Source: Chitinibacter bivalviorum (GTDB taxonomy: Bacteria; Pseudomonadota; Gammaproteobacteria; Burkholderiales; Chitinibacteraceae). From it: DNA of 64,000 nucleotides. The stretch is taken from assembly GCF_013403565.1 (NCBI RefSeq), contig NZ_CP058627.1:1612001-1676000 (forward strand). The letters run 5' to 3'. Position 1 is the first letter of the stretch. Every line of letters begins with the position of its first letter. The position numbers and the translations under genes are program-made. Shown piece after piece: positions 44,736-54,208 of the stretch. The notes under the pieces were generated by a model. That model saw nothing but the letters and a program-made list of their open reading frames with translations, was not told the DNA's origin and searched no databases.

Positions 44736-45431
44736 ATGATCAAGCAAACTATTGCTTCTCTCGCAGTTGTTGCCGCTTTCGCATCTTTCGGCGCACAAGC
44801 AGCTACTGACGCTTATGTAACTAATGGCACCAACGTTTCTGAAGCTAATCCAGAAGGTGTTGTTAAAAACGGTTTGGGTGAATGCTGGCAAACTGGTTCA
44901 TGGTCTGCTGAAAAAGCAGCGACCATCAAAGGTTGCCCAGGCTACGTAGAACCAGCAGCAGCTCCAGCTCCAGCTCCAGCTCCAAAACCAGCGGTTGTTC
45001 CAGCTCCAGTTAAAACAGACAAAAAATTCAACTTGAAATCTGATGCATTGTTTGACTTTAACAAAGCTACTCTGAAACCAGCTGGTAAAGACGCGCTTGA
45101 CGCTCTGTACGCTGAAGTTCAGAAAATGGATCCAAAAGAAGGCCGCGCAGTAGTTGTTGGCTACACTGACCGCATCGGTTCAGACAAATACAACCAAGCT
45201 CTGTCTGAGCGTCGTGCTAACACAGTACGTGACTACCTGATTTCTAAAGGTGCTCCAGCTGACAAAGTAACCGCCGAAGGCCGTGGTGAAGCTAACCCAG
45301 TGACTGGCGATACTTGCAACAACATCAAAGACTCTAAGAAAACTCGCGCTAAACTGGTTGAGTGCTTGGCTCCAGATCGTCGCGTTGAAGTTGAAGTTGA
45401 TGGCGTTCAAGAAGTTACAGTTCAGCAATAA
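44736..45431 (+). CDS. OmpA-family outer membrane / peptidoglycan-binding protein
   Basis: 231 residues: Sec signal ([20 protein letters not shown]), a short N-terminal domain with two Cys ([15 protein letters not shown]), a Pro-Ala repeat hinge (about 75-95), and an OmpA-C domain (about 105-220) with [39 protein letters not shown] and the NNIKDSK loop. There is no eight-strand barrel. The OmpA-C domain binds diaminopimelate-containing peptidoglycan. Codon choice is strongly biased, a good ribosome site (GGAGA) precedes the ATG, and a strong terminator follows, so it is likely abundant. Confidence 0.93.
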   Translation: MIKQTIASLAVVAAFASFGAQAATDAYVTNGTNVSEANPEGVVKNGLGECWQTGSWSAEKAATIKGCPGYVEPAAAPAPAPAPKPAVVPAPVKTDKKFNLKSDALFDFNKATLKPAGKDALDALYAEVQKMDPKEGRAVVVGYTDRIGSDKYNQALSERRANTVRDYLISKGAPADKVTAEGRGEANPVTGDTCNNIKDSKKTRAKLVECLAPDRRVEVEVDGVQEVTVQQ

Positions 45432-45445
45432 TTGCTGTCTGATTG

Positions 45446-45477
45446 AAAAAAGCCCCGCTGCTGCGGGGTTTTTTTTT
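45446..45477 (+). terminator. Rho-independent terminator after the OmpA-family gene
   Basis: AAAAAAGCCCCGC-tgct-GCGGGGTTTTTTTTT, 15 nt after the stop codon. Confidence 0.95.
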
Positions 45478-45508
45478 ATGGGTAATTCACCATAAAAGGA
45501 TCAATTAC

Positions 45509-46135
45509 ATGTTTCACCTCAACAATATAATTCGCACTTCATTTTTGATTATTGCATTCATTTTACCGACAACTTCACACGCAGATTCAGTGAATGATTT
45601 ACAAAAATATCTGAATGAAACCAAAAGCTTAAGCGCCAATTTTAATCAAACTGTACGCAGCAAATCTGGAAAAACAGAAAACTCAAGCGGTCAATTTTAT
45701 TTAATTCGGCCTGGTAAATTTAAATGGATTTACAAGCAACCTTACAACCAAGAAATTACAAGCAATGGCCAGCAGCTTTGGCTGTACGACATTGACCTCG
45801 CCCAAGTCACCATCAAACCAATTAATAAAGCTCTAGATGCCAGCCCTGCAGCAATTTTGACGGGCAACAACAACCTAGCGCAGAACTTTAACCTGCAATC
45901 TCTCCCCACCAAAGATGGAGCCAATTGGGTAGCACTCACCCCCAAATCAAAGGATGGTAGCTTTGCTCAAATTCGCATAGGCCTCGTCAATGGCGCCATT
46001 GATCGCATGGAACTGGATGACCATTTCAATCAGACAACAATGATTAGTTTTAATAAAGTGCAAAAGAACGCACCAATTTCAGCGCAAATGTTTACCTTTA
46101 CACCACCAGCTGGGGTTGATGTCATCCGTGAGTGA
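45509..46135 (+). CDS. lolA: Outer-membrane lipoprotein carrier protein LolA
   Basis: 208 residues from the ATG at 45509, which gives a Sec signal ending TTSHA-D; an upstream start at 45443 would read through the terminator. SANFNQTV near 38-45, GQFYLIRPGKFKWIYKQPY near 57-75 and the NGQQLWLYDIDLAQVTI segment are LolA motifs. It carries lipoproteins across the periplasm. rarA overlaps its 3' end, as in many proteobacteria. Confidence 0.95.
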   Translation: MFHLNNIIRTSFLIIAFILPTTSHADSVNDLQKYLNETKSLSANFNQTVRSKSGKTENSSGQFYLIRPGKFKWIYKQPYNQEITSNGQQLWLYDIDLAQVTIKPINKALDASPAAILTGNNNLAQNFNLQSLPTKDGANWVALTPKSKDGSFAQIRIGLVNGAIDRMELDDHFNQTTMISFNKVQKNAPISAQMFTFTPPAGVDVIRE

Positions 46136-47438
46136 TTTATTTGCCACCACCAGTCACGAGCCGCTTGCCGAACAGCTGCGCCCAAAGCGGGTTGCAGATG
46201 TTGTAGGACAGCAACACTTACTTGGAGCTGGCAAGCCTCTTTCTCTCGCCATTGTAAGCGGGCAAGCACACTCGATGATCCTCTGGGGCCCACCCGGCGT
46301 TGGTAAAACCACTTTAGCTCGTCTGCTTGCGAATGAATTTGGCGCAGAACTACTTGCACTCTCTGCGGTATTTTCTGGCGTCAAAGACATTCGCATGGCC
46401 ATGGAGCAAGCTCAGCAATATCAAGCTTTAGGCAAACGGACGATCTTATTTGTCGATGAAGTGCATCGCTTTAATAAAGCCCAACAAGATGCCTTCTTGC
46501 CCTATGTCGAATCTGGCTTGGTTACCTTTATTGGCGCCACCACTGAAAACCCATCATTCGAAGTCAATGCGGCCTTGCTCTCACGCGCTCAGGTTTACGT
46601 TCTGCAGTCGCTCAGCTTAGATGAGCTTGATCTGCTGATTTCTAGAGCAATCACGAAAACAAGCAATGCAATCGATATTGAAGCGGATGCACGCGCAACG
46701 CTATGTCGCATGGCCGACGGCGATGCTCGGCGGCTACTTAATTTGTGCGAACAATTACAGCAGGCAGCAGTCGCGGCAAAAATTGACATCATTAGCACTG
46801 AATTTCTTGCCCAAGCCCTCAGCAGCAACGGACGCCGTTTTGACAAAGGAGGCGATGCTTTCTATGACCAAATTTCGGCTTTGCATAAATCGGTTCGTGG
46901 CTCCAACCCTGATGCCGCGCTGTACTGGCTAACCCGCATGCTCGATGGAGGCGTAGATGCCCGCTATTTGTCCCGACGCCTAGTGCGGATGGCTTGGGAA
47001 GATATCGGCCTTGCCGACCCACGCGCGATGCAAATTGCCAATGATGCAGCCACAACATTTGAGCGACTTGGCTCTCCAGAAGGTGAATTGGCCCTTGCCC
47101 AAGCCGCGATCTATCTTGCCATCGCGCCAAAATCGAATGCGGGCTACAGCGCCTACAAGAGCGCCAAGGCCTTAGTTGGCAATGACAGATCGCGCGAAGT
47201 GCCGATGCATTTACGCAATGCGCCAACCAAACTGATGAGTAAACTGGGTCATGGTCACGAATATCGCTATGCGCACGATGAACCTGAAGCCTATGCCGCA
47301 GGGGAAAATTATTTCCCGCAAGGCTTGGAAAACAGCCAGTTTTACCACCCCACACCACGTGGCCTTGAAGGCAAGATTGGAGAGAAGCTAAAGCACTTAA
47401 AAATGCTGGATGAACTCTGGCGCGAACAAAACAAATAA
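46128..47438 (+). CDS. rarA: Replication-associated recombination protein RarA (MgsA)
   Basis: A GTG at 46128 (MSDLFATTSHEPLAEQLRP) gives 436 residues and overlaps the lolA stop; an ATG at 46119 is an alternative. An AAA+ ATPase with GQQHLLGAGKPL, Walker A GPPGVGKTT near 48-56, Walker B in ILFVDEVHRFNKAQQD near 103-118, and TFIGATTENPSFE. It is related to clamp loaders and RuvB and acts at stalled forks. The lolA-rarA-serS order is common. Confidence 0.96.
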   Translation: MSDLFATTSHEPLAEQLRPKRVADVVGQQHLLGAGKPLSLAIVSGQAHSMILWGPPGVGKTTLARLLANEFGAELLALSAVFSGVKDIRMAMEQAQQYQALGKRTILFVDEVHRFNKAQQDAFLPYVESGLVTFIGATTENPSFEVNAALLSRAQVYVLQSLSLDELDLLISRAITKTSNAIDIEADARATLCRMADGDARRLLNLCEQLQQAAVAAKIDIISTEFLAQALSSNGRRFDKGGDAFYDQISALHKSVRGSNPDAALYWLTRMLDGGVDARYLSRRLVRMAWEDIGLADPRAMQIANDAATTFERLGSPEGELALAQAAIYLAIAPKSNAGYSAYKSAKALVGNDRSREVPMHLRNAPTKLMSKLGHGHEYRYAHDEPEAYAAGENYFPQGLENSQFYHPTPRGLEGKIGEKLKHLKMLDELWREQNK

Positions 47439-47447
47439 TACCCAATA

Positions 47448-47496
47448 CGGTATATGCTTGAAGTCTATTATTTAAATAATCTTTATTGATATACCC
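47448..47496. repeat. 49-bp palindromic 3'-end element, copy 5
   Basis: CGGTATATGCTTGAAG at the left, GATATACCC at the right, with a perfect ATTATTTAAATAAT palindrome near the centre; exactly 49 bp, 9 nt after the rarA stop. Confidence 0.6.
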
Positions 47497-47499
47497 CTA

Positions 47500-47547
47500 A
47501 AGGCCGTTTCATTCCGTTTGCACGACGGCACTACGATGGACGGCCTT
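47500..47547. repeat. 8-bp inverted repeat in the serS upstream region
   Basis: AAGGCCGT and ACGGCCTT enclose 32 nt, 50 bp before serS. It could be a leader hairpin or operator; no T-box would be expected in a proteobacterium. Confidence 0.3.
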
Positions 47548-47578
47548 CATGGTGTAAAATCACTCTAATCCAATTTAA

Positions 47579-48874
<1,296 letters not shown>

Positions 48875-48894
48875 TTAGGCACGCTAAATGCACA

Positions 48895-48921
48895 AGCGCA
48901 CCCACTGGGTGCGCTTTTTTT
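48895..48921 (+). terminator. Rho-independent terminator after serS
   Basis: AAGCGCACC-cact-GGGTGCGCTTTTTTT. Confidence 0.95.
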
Positions 48922-48984
48922 GCGTCCAGAGTCAGATTACATTAGGCTAGAACTGTCTACATTGTTTGCCCGAGGTTAAACAAA

Positions 48985-49407
48985 ATGTCAGTCACCACCA
49001 TTTGGCTACTTGGCACATTGGGTCTCGCTGGGCTAGAGATGCTCACCGGCACCTTTTATCTAATTGCCATTGCAGCTGGGCTTGCGATTGGCGCGCTGTG
49101 CAGTGCGCTGTCTTTGCCATTCTCAGTGCAAATCATCAGCGCAGCCATTGCCGCATTGATCTCGGTCGCAATCATCAAAAAATGGAAACAAAAAAACTTA
49201 GCTGCGGCCAGCGCTCCCGATGCTGATGATGTGAATCAGGTCGTTACTCTGGCTCATTGGATCGATGCCAGTCGAGCCAGAGTGAATTATCGAGGCAGTC
49301 AATGGGATGCCATTCTCGCCGAAGGCGAAACCCAGCAAAACTCAGAATATTGGCTCATTTGCGCTCGTCATGGCGCCACCCTCATTATCCGTTCGCAAAA
49401 ATCGTAA
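48985..49407 (+). CDS. NfeD-like membrane protein
   Basis: 140 residues: three membrane helices (about 5-25, 27-45, 52-68) followed by a small beta-barrel OB-like domain (about 80-138) typical of short NfeD proteins (YbbK). These pair with SPFH proteins; here a QmcA-type protein is encoded 22 nt downstream. Confidence 0.85.
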   Translation: MSVTTIWLLGTLGLAGLEMLTGTFYLIAIAAGLAIGALCSALSLPFSVQIISAAIAALISVAIIKKWKQKNLAAASAPDADDVNQVVTLAHWIDASRARVNYRGSQWDAILAEGETQQNSEYWLICARHGATLIIRSQKS

Positions 49408-49429
49408 TTTACTCGTCCGGGAGGACATC

Positions 49430-50389
49430 ATGGAAATGCCTTTTGCACTTGCATTGCTCATCGTCGTCGTTATATTTATTGCCCAATCTTTCAAAATTGT
49501 CCCTCAGCAACATGCATGGATTGTCGAGCGCTTAGGTCGCTTTCATGCTGTTCTTAGCCCGGGTCTCACCGTGGTTATTCCGCTGATAGATCGAGTTGCC
49601 TACAAACATATCCTGAAAGAAATCCCGCTCGATATTCCCAGCCAAGTTTGTATTACGCGCGACAATACTCAGCTACAAGTCGATGGCATTTTGTATTTTC
49701 AAGTAGTTGACCCTCGCCTCGCGTCTTACGGGGCTTCAGACTATGTCCTCGCGATCAGTCAGCTCGCACAAACCACACTGCGCTCAGTGATTGGACGGCT
49801 GGAGTTGGACAAGACATTTGAAGAACGCGATGAAATCAATCGCACCGTAGTGTCGGCACTTGATGAAGCCGCGACGAGCTGGGGAGTCAAAGTATTACGT
49901 TACGAAATTAAAGACCTCGTACCGCCTCAGGCCATTTTGCACGCAATGCAACAGCAAATCACCGCCGAACGTGAAAAACGTGGCCGCATCGCACAATCGG
50001 AAGGTGTTAAGCAAGAACAGATCAATCTCGCAACGGGACAGCGCGAAGCGTCTATTCAAAAATCACAAGGCGATATGCAGGCCAATATCAATCAATCTGA
50101 GGGTGAGCGCCAGGCACAAATTAACCGTGCCACAGGGGAAGCCGAAGCGCTGCGCCTCGTTGCTCACGCGACAGCAGAAGCCATTCAAGTCGTTGCCAAA
50201 GCCATTGAAACCCCAGGCGGGATAGAAGCGATTAATCTGAAAGTCGCCGAACAATATGTTGGTGCGTTTAGCAATATCGCCAAACAAGGCAATACCATGC
50301 TACTTCCTAATAATGCAGCTGATGTCGCTAGCATGGTGGCCACTGCAATGAGCGTAGTACAGACAGCAAAAAAGGAAAAAACCACCTAA
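49430..50389 (+). CDS. SPFH/Band-7 membrane protein, QmcA-type stomatin
   Basis: 319 residues from the ATG at 49430 (GGGAGGA ribosome site). N-terminal membrane anchor (about 4-20), SPFH domain (about 22-180; VPQQHAWIVERLGRFHAVLS and GVKVLRYEIKDLVPPQAIL), then an Ala/Glu/Gln-rich coiled region. It matches QmcA (YbbK-partner) of E. coli, which forms large cage-like membrane assemblies and can bind FtsH-type proteases. It makes an operon with the NfeD-like gene. Confidence 0.93.
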   Translation: MEMPFALALLIVVVIFIAQSFKIVPQQHAWIVERLGRFHAVLSPGLTVVIPLIDRVAYKHILKEIPLDIPSQVCITRDNTQLQVDGILYFQVVDPRLASYGASDYVLAISQLAQTTLRSVIGRLELDKTFEERDEINRTVVSALDEAATSWGVKVLRYEIKDLVPPQAILHAMQQQITAEREKRGRIAQSEGVKQEQINLATGQREASIQKSQGDMQANINQSEGERQAQINRATGEAEALRLVAHATAEAIQVVAKAIETPGGIEAINLKVAEQYVGAFSNIAKQGNTMLLPNNAADVASMVATAMSVVQTAKKEKTT

Positions 50390-50419
50390 GCTAATATCAG
50401 TTTAAGCTGGAGAGAGAAC

Positions 50420-51361
50420 ATGTCCGACACTACGAATAAAAAATACCGCCTTGTCACCCGTAGCGATTTTGATGGCCTAGTTTGCGCCGTATTGCTCAAT
50501 GAACTTGAAATGATTGATGACATCTTATTTGTGCATCCAAAGGATATGCAAGATGGGAAAATTGAGATCAATGATCACGATATTACAACCAATTTGCCCT
50601 ATGTCGCAGGTGCCTACCTAGCTTTTGATCATCACCTATCTGAAACGCTGCGCAATGAAGGCGAACGCAAAAATCACATCATTGATCCAGCCGCCCCCTC
50701 TGCTGCACGGGTGGTTTACGACTACTATGGCGGGAAAGAGCGATTTGCCAATATTTCTGATGAAATGATGCTTGCAGTCGATAAAGCAGACTCAGCAGAG
50801 TTTACGCGCGATGAAATTTTAAACCCAACTGACTGGGTTTTATTAAATTACCTAATGGATGCCAGAACTGGCTTAGGTCGTTTCCGCAGCTTTACGATTT
50901 CAAACTATCAATTGATGATGGATTTGATCGAATACTGTCAAAACCATAGCATCGAGGAAATATTGCAACTACCCGATGTCGTCGAGCGTATCGAGCTATA
51001 TCACGAACACGCTCCACTCGCGAAAGAGCAAATAAAACGTTGCAGTCGAATTTACGACAATCTGGTTATTCTCGACTTACGCGAAGAAGACACTATTTAC
51101 GCCACGAATCGCTTCATGGTTTATGCCATGTACCCACAATGCAATATTTCGATTCACGTGATGTGGGGCGTGCAGCAGCGCAATACGGTATTTGCAACGG
51201 GTAAATCAATTATCAATCGCTCATCGCAGACCAATATCGGTGCGCTGATGCTGGAATATGGCGGTGGCGGTCATGAAAACGCTGGCACTTGCCAAATCAA
51301 TAATGATGACGTCGATAACAAACTGCGTGAAATCACCCTCAAGATCACCTCGGAAGGCTAA
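50420..51361 (+). CDS. DHH/DHHA1 phosphoesterase family protein
   Basis: 313 residues. RSDFDGLVCAVLL near 14-26 and the DHH motif in AFDHHLSETL near 72-81 hold the metal ligands, and GGGGHENAGTC near 281-291 is the DHHA1 substrate motif. The family splits oligoribonucleotides, cyclic dinucleotides or polyphosphate. Annotators often call this branch exopolyphosphatase-related. In a genome rich in cyclic-di-GMP genes a nano-RNase or pGpG role is possible, but this is inference. Confidence 0.82.
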   Translation: MSDTTNKKYRLVTRSDFDGLVCAVLLNELEMIDDILFVHPKDMQDGKIEINDHDITTNLPYVAGAYLAFDHHLSETLRNEGERKNHIIDPAAPSAARVVYDYYGGKERFANISDEMMLAVDKADSAEFTRDEILNPTDWVLLNYLMDARTGLGRFRSFTISNYQLMMDLIEYCQNHSIEEILQLPDVVERIELYHEHAPLAKEQIKRCSRIYDNLVILDLREEDTIYATNRFMVYAMYPQCNISIHVMWGVQQRNTVFATGKSIINRSSQTNIGALMLEYGGGGHENAGTCQINNDDVDNKLREITLKITSEG

Positions 51362-51372
51362 AACTATCTCAA

Positions 51373-51408
51373 TAAAAAAAGCCGGCATATCTATGTCGGC
51401 TTTTTTTA
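51373..51408. terminator. Bidirectional terminator
   Basis: AAAAAAAGCCGGCATA-tct-ATGTCGGCTTTTTTT with one mismatch, between the convergent DHH and ArnD-like genes. Confidence 0.92.
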
Positions 51409-51422
51409 TTGTACTTATTTAA

Positions 51423-52316
51423 TTATGGGTAGGGTTCACCCTGCACCGCCGCCTCCCCAACCCGACCCCGAATCGATTTTTGCTCGACATGATGATAAGG
51501 AAGGAGCGCCAAATCGAGGCCAGCATACATTTGCCCCAAGGAAACCACTTGATAACCTTGCGCCAGCCAGCCATCAAACAAACGCTCTAACTGAGGTATA
51601 AAATTCGCATCCAAGTCTGCGGCCAGATTAAATACATGAGTTTCACCCACTGCACTCAACTGCAATATCTCATCAACAGCCTGATCCGTACCCATCTCAG
51701 GGAGCAAATCTTCTAACATGGGCAAGGTCACAGGAATTTGCACACAACGCAGATATTCGCCCTGCACGATCGGCCAAAAAGGCGAAAGACCACGGCAATC
51801 GCTGGCAAATTTGAGACCATTGAGTTGGTGCAATCGAAATGCCGTGCGATTCATTTGCGCGCCAAATGCAGCGTGTGCGACAGGTTTTTCTCCCACAATA
51901 CGCTCAAAACAGTGCAAGGCCTTTTCATAGGCGAGTTCGGTTTCACTCGCATCCCACTGTCTTATACCACGTTGCCATTCATAGCGATTAAGGGGCCGTA
52001 GAGCATGCTCGTATCCAGCATCCTTCAATTCTCCCACGCAGGCTTTGACCATCTTCTCAAGCCGACGTACAGGTCTAAAGCTACCCAATAAGAGCGCAGC
52101 TGTACCATATCGTTGCTTTAATGAAATTTTGCTCGCGCCAGGCATTTTTTTAAGTCCCAGAGCCGGGCGAAGAAATTGGCCATTACGTTCGCTGCCAAGT
52201 GACCAAAAAAAAGTCGCCCCCATCGCGCGTGATTGCAACAGTGGAATTATCCTGGGCAAGCCAGAACGAATGGCTTGAGCCGTATCTACATCAATCTTTA
52301 GTGCAATCAGCTTCAT
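51423..52316 (-). CDS. ArnD-like polysaccharide deacetylase family protein with altered metal site
   Basis: 297 residues from the ATG at 52316. KIDVDTAQAIRSGLPRI near 6-22, SDCRGLSPFWPI near 178-189 and QIPVTLPMLEDLLPE match ArnD, which deformylates undecaprenyl-phosphate-linked 4-formamido-arabinose. Where ArnD has the metal-binding HxxxH before a Trp-Gln, this protein reads RPLNRYEWQ, so both His appear replaced by Arg. The first Asp is kept. It may be inactive, use another metal site, or be my misalignment. A stand-alone gene; no arn operon is beside it. Confidence 0.75.
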   Translation of the reverse strand: MKLIALKIDVDTAQAIRSGLPRIIPLLQSRAMGATFFWSLGSERNGQFLRPALGLKKMPGASKISLKQRYGTAALLLGSFRPVRRLEKMVKACVGELKDAGYEHALRPLNRYEWQRGIRQWDASETELAYEKALHCFERIVGEKPVAHAAFGAQMNRTAFRLHQLNGLKFASDCRGLSPFWPIVQGEYLRCVQIPVTLPMLEDLLPEMGTDQAVDEILQLSAVGETHVFNLAADLDANFIPQLERLFDGWLAQGYQVVSLGQMYAGLDLALLPYHHVEQKSIRGRVGEAAVQGEPYP

Positions 52317-52375
52317 GAATCCATTTAAACCGTGAGCCAGGCCCACTTGGGCGCAAAGGCGTTAGTTTAATGGAT

Positions 52376-52792
52376 TTATCCATTTACCTGAATAATCTCA
52401 AGACCCAATTCATAAAGAGAAGACGAATCAAGTCGATGACTACGCCTGACCTTGACGCGAGCCGAAAATGGCTCTCGGCGCATATTGCCTGCCCGTGCGG
52501 GCATCACATAGATATCAAACTCTTCATCTGGACGCGGCACATAACTGGTTTGCACGGTCATTCCTGTGACGCTGAGATCCGTACAATCGCCATAAAAAGG
52601 CAAGCCAAGATCCATGGGGCGAATTTTGACCTTGCAACTCACCGAAACCCGCAAAGCACCGCGCTGATCGCGCTCCTTCAAACCCAAATTCATACTTAAC
52701 TCATCTTGCACCGCATCGAATAGAAGCAAAATCTTAACTTGCCTAAGAAGTGACGCAAAGTACCGAATATCAGTCCAGTTGGTTTGCGTCAT
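52376..52792 (-). CDS. PilZ-domain protein
   Basis: About 138 residues (start uncertain: ATG at 52792 or 52825; neither has a clear ribosome site). The PilZ domain (about 42-138) keeps both cyclic-di-GMP motifs: RGALR (RxxxR) and DLSVTGM (D/NxSxxG). An N-terminal helical part precedes it. It is a likely cyclic-di-GMP receptor for the cyclase encoded at 8.6 kb or others. It is divergent from the small gene at 52840, with 47 bp between. Confidence 0.85.
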   Translation of the reverse strand: MTQTNWTDIRYFASLLRQVKILLLFDAVQDELSMNLGLKERDQRGALRVSVSCKVKIRPMDLGLPFYGDCTDLSVTGMTVQTSYVPRPDEEFDIYVMPARAGNMRREPFSARVKVRRSHRLDSSSLYELGLEIIQVNG

Positions 52793-52839
52793 TTGCAGGA
52801 TATATATTGGCTCTATCAGCATCAAATGGGGAGATCAAC

Positions 52840-53058
52840 ATGTCAAGCATTAGTAGCGCGATGAATTTCAGCTCTAGCCTATCTCAAACCTTAACGCAGG
52901 GCGCGCAACAGACCGCACGGGCGATCGGCGAGGGCAGCGAAAAACTAGATAGAAAAAAAGAGCAAATTTCCCAACAAGCACTTCAAGACATTCAAGCCAA
53001 ACAAGCTATTGCGCAAAAAATGGACTCAGCCAGAAATAAAATTGATACTTACGCCTAA
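52840..53058 (+). CDS. Small helical protein of unknown function
   Basis: 72 residues from the ATG at 52840 with a GGGGAG ribosome site. Ser-rich start (SSISSAMNFSSSLSQTL), then a long charged helix rich in Gln, Lys and Ala (about 28-65), likely a coiled coil. No signal peptide and no recognised family. A terminator follows. The larger frame to 52750 lacks support. Confidence 0.65.
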   Translation: MSSISSAMNFSSSLSQTLTQGAQQTARAIGEGSEKLDRKKEQISQQALQDIQAKQAIAQKMDSARNKIDTYA

Positions 53059-53091
53059 AATTAATCGCTTTTTGATTCAAATGCTTAGCTC

Positions 53092-53116
53092 AAAAGCGCC
53101 GTCAATGGCGCTTTTT
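53092..53116 (+). terminator. Rho-independent terminator
   Basis: AAAAGCGCC-gtcaat-GGCGCTTTTTT, 33 nt after the small gene, upstream of the tRNA promoter. Confidence 0.9.
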
Positions 53117-53141
53117 TCTTTGGTTTTTTGGCTCAAAGCTG

Positions 53142-53170
53142 TTGACGCGATTTAAGTGGCATGTTTTAAT
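53142..53170 (+). promoter_or_regulatory. Sigma-70 promoter of the tRNA array
   Basis: TTGACG, 17 nt, TTTAAT, then the GC-rich discriminator GCTGCC; the first tRNA begins about 13 nt after the expected start site. This is the form of a stable-RNA promoter. Confidence 0.7.
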
Positions 53171-53189
53171 GCTGCCTCTCTCAAGCGAG

Positions 53190-53265
53190 GGGTCGTTAGC
53201 TCAGTTGGTAGAGCGTCTGCCTTACAAGCAGAATGTCGGCGGTTCGACCCCGTCACGACCCACCA
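53190..53265 (+). tRNA. tRNA-Val(TAC) copy 1
   Basis: A 76-nt cloverleaf with anticodon TAC in the loop CTTACAA, the T-arm GGTTCGACCCC, and an encoded CCA end. First of four identical valine genes in the array. Confidence 0.97.
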
Positions 53266-53297
53266 CCTCACTTAAGAGAAAATGTTTATACCACTGC

Positions 53298-53374
53298 GGA
53301 GTGGTAGTTCAGTTGGTTAGAATACCGGCCTGTCACGCCGGGGGTCGCGGGTTCGAGTCCCGTCCACTCCGCCA
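53298..53374 (+). tRNA. tRNA-Asp(GTC) copy 1
   Basis: A 77-nt cloverleaf with anticodon GTC in CTGTCAC, acceptor GGAGTGG and an encoded CCA end. It alternates with valine genes. Confidence 0.97.
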
Positions 53375-53390
53375 AGTTGTATAGCAAGCA

Positions 53391-53466
53391 GGGTCGTTAG
53401 CTCAGTTGGTAGAGCGTCTGCCTTACAAGCAGAATGTCGGCGGTTCGACCCCGTCACGACCCACCA
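53391..53466 (+). tRNA. tRNA-Val(TAC) copy 2
   Basis: Identical to copy 1. It opens the first complete 222-bp repeat unit. Confidence 0.97.
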
Positions 53467-53508
53467 CTCTTCTTTATCGAAGAGTGAGTAGTTAAATTTT
53501 ACCACTGC

Positions 53509-53585
53509 GGAGTGGTAGTTCAGTTGGTTAGAATACCGGCCTGTCACGCCGGGGGTCGCGGGTTCGAGTCCCGTCCACTCCGCCA
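53509..53585 (+). tRNA. tRNA-Asp(GTC) copy 2
   Basis: Identical to copy 1, 42 nt after Val2. Confidence 0.97.
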
Positions 53586-53612
53586 AGTAGTAAAGCAAAA
53601 TTGTTGCACATT

Positions 53613-53688
53613 GGGTCGTTAGCTCAGTTGGTAGAGCGTCTGCCTTACAAGCAGAATGTCGGCGGTTCGACCCCGTCACGACCCACCA
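53613..53688 (+). tRNA. tRNA-Val(TAC) copy 3
   Basis: Identical to copy 1; starts the second 222-bp unit. Confidence 0.97.
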
Positions 53689-53730
53689 CTCTTCTTTATC
53701 GAAGAGTGAGTAGTTAAATTTTACCACTGC

Positions 53731-53807
53731 GGAGTGGTAGTTCAGTTGGTTAGAATACCGGCCTGTCACGCCGGGGGTCGCGGGTTCGAGTCCCGTCCAC
53801 TCCGCCA
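53731..53807 (+). tRNA. tRNA-Asp(GTC) copy 3
   Basis: Identical to copy 1, with the same upstream spacer as copy 2. Confidence 0.97.
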
Positions 53808-53834
53808 AGTAGTAAAGCAAAATTGTTGCACATT

Positions 53835-53910
53835 GGGTCGTTAGCTCAGTTGGTAGAGCGTCTGCCTTACAAGCAGAATGTCGGCGGTTCGACCCCGTCA
53901 CGACCCACCA
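53835..53910 (+). tRNA. tRNA-Val(TAC) copy 4
   Basis: Identical to copy 1; its 3' flank differs from the repeat unit and leads to a terminator. Confidence 0.97.
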
Positions 53911-53943
53911 CCTTCCTTTGGAAGCGCAAGACTGGAGAATAAG

Positions 53944-53965
53944 TGCCTAATCAGGCATTTTTTTT
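53944..53965 (+). terminator. Terminator between the fourth valine and fourth aspartate genes
   Basis: TGCCT-aatc-AGGCATTTTTTTT, a short stem with a long T run. If active, the last tRNA-Asp would rely on read-through or its own promoter. Confidence 0.7.
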
Positions 53966-53987
53966 CGCCTCAAATTTATACCACTGC

Positions 53988-54064
53988 GGAGTGGTAGTTC
54001 AGTTGGTTAGAATACCGGCCTGTCACGCCGGGGGTCGCGGGTTCGAGTCCCGTCCACTCCGCCA
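53988..54064 (+). tRNA. tRNA-Asp(GTC) copy 4
   Basis: Identical to copy 1, 78 nt after Val4 and beyond the terminator. Confidence 0.97.
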
Positions 54065-54208
54065 TCAGTTTCACCCTTCCCCCGAAAAATCCATTCAAAG
54101 CTGTTGCTGCAATTTATCGGCATTGATTCTTTCGTCGCCAATTTAGTACTTTAGCGATACACTCTGCACGACTACCCAACACCACTTGCTGCATGAGCAC
54201 GGCTAATT

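Larger units (their letters stand above)
53391..53910 (+). repeat. 222-bp tandem repeat containing tRNA-Val/tRNA-Asp pairs
   Basis: Valine genes 2, 3 and 4 start at 53391, 53613 and 53835, exactly 222 bp apart, and the Val2-Asp2 and Val3-Asp3 spacers are identical, including a hairpin (CACTCTTC-tttatc-GAAGAGTG at 53465-53486) directly after the valine CCA. The Val1 unit differs (201 bp). The 222-bp units therefore arose by a recent duplication. Confidence 0.9.

Noticed and set aside
53317..53901. Long minus-strand open frame with three near-identical repeats across the tRNA array
   Set aside because: It is the antisense of tandem tRNA genes; the repeats in the protein are the tRNA repeats. 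No ribosome site.
53190..54064. Regularly spaced repeats that might suggest a CRISPR array
   Set aside because: The repeats are complete tRNA genes with CCA ends, and the spacers are themselves identical.
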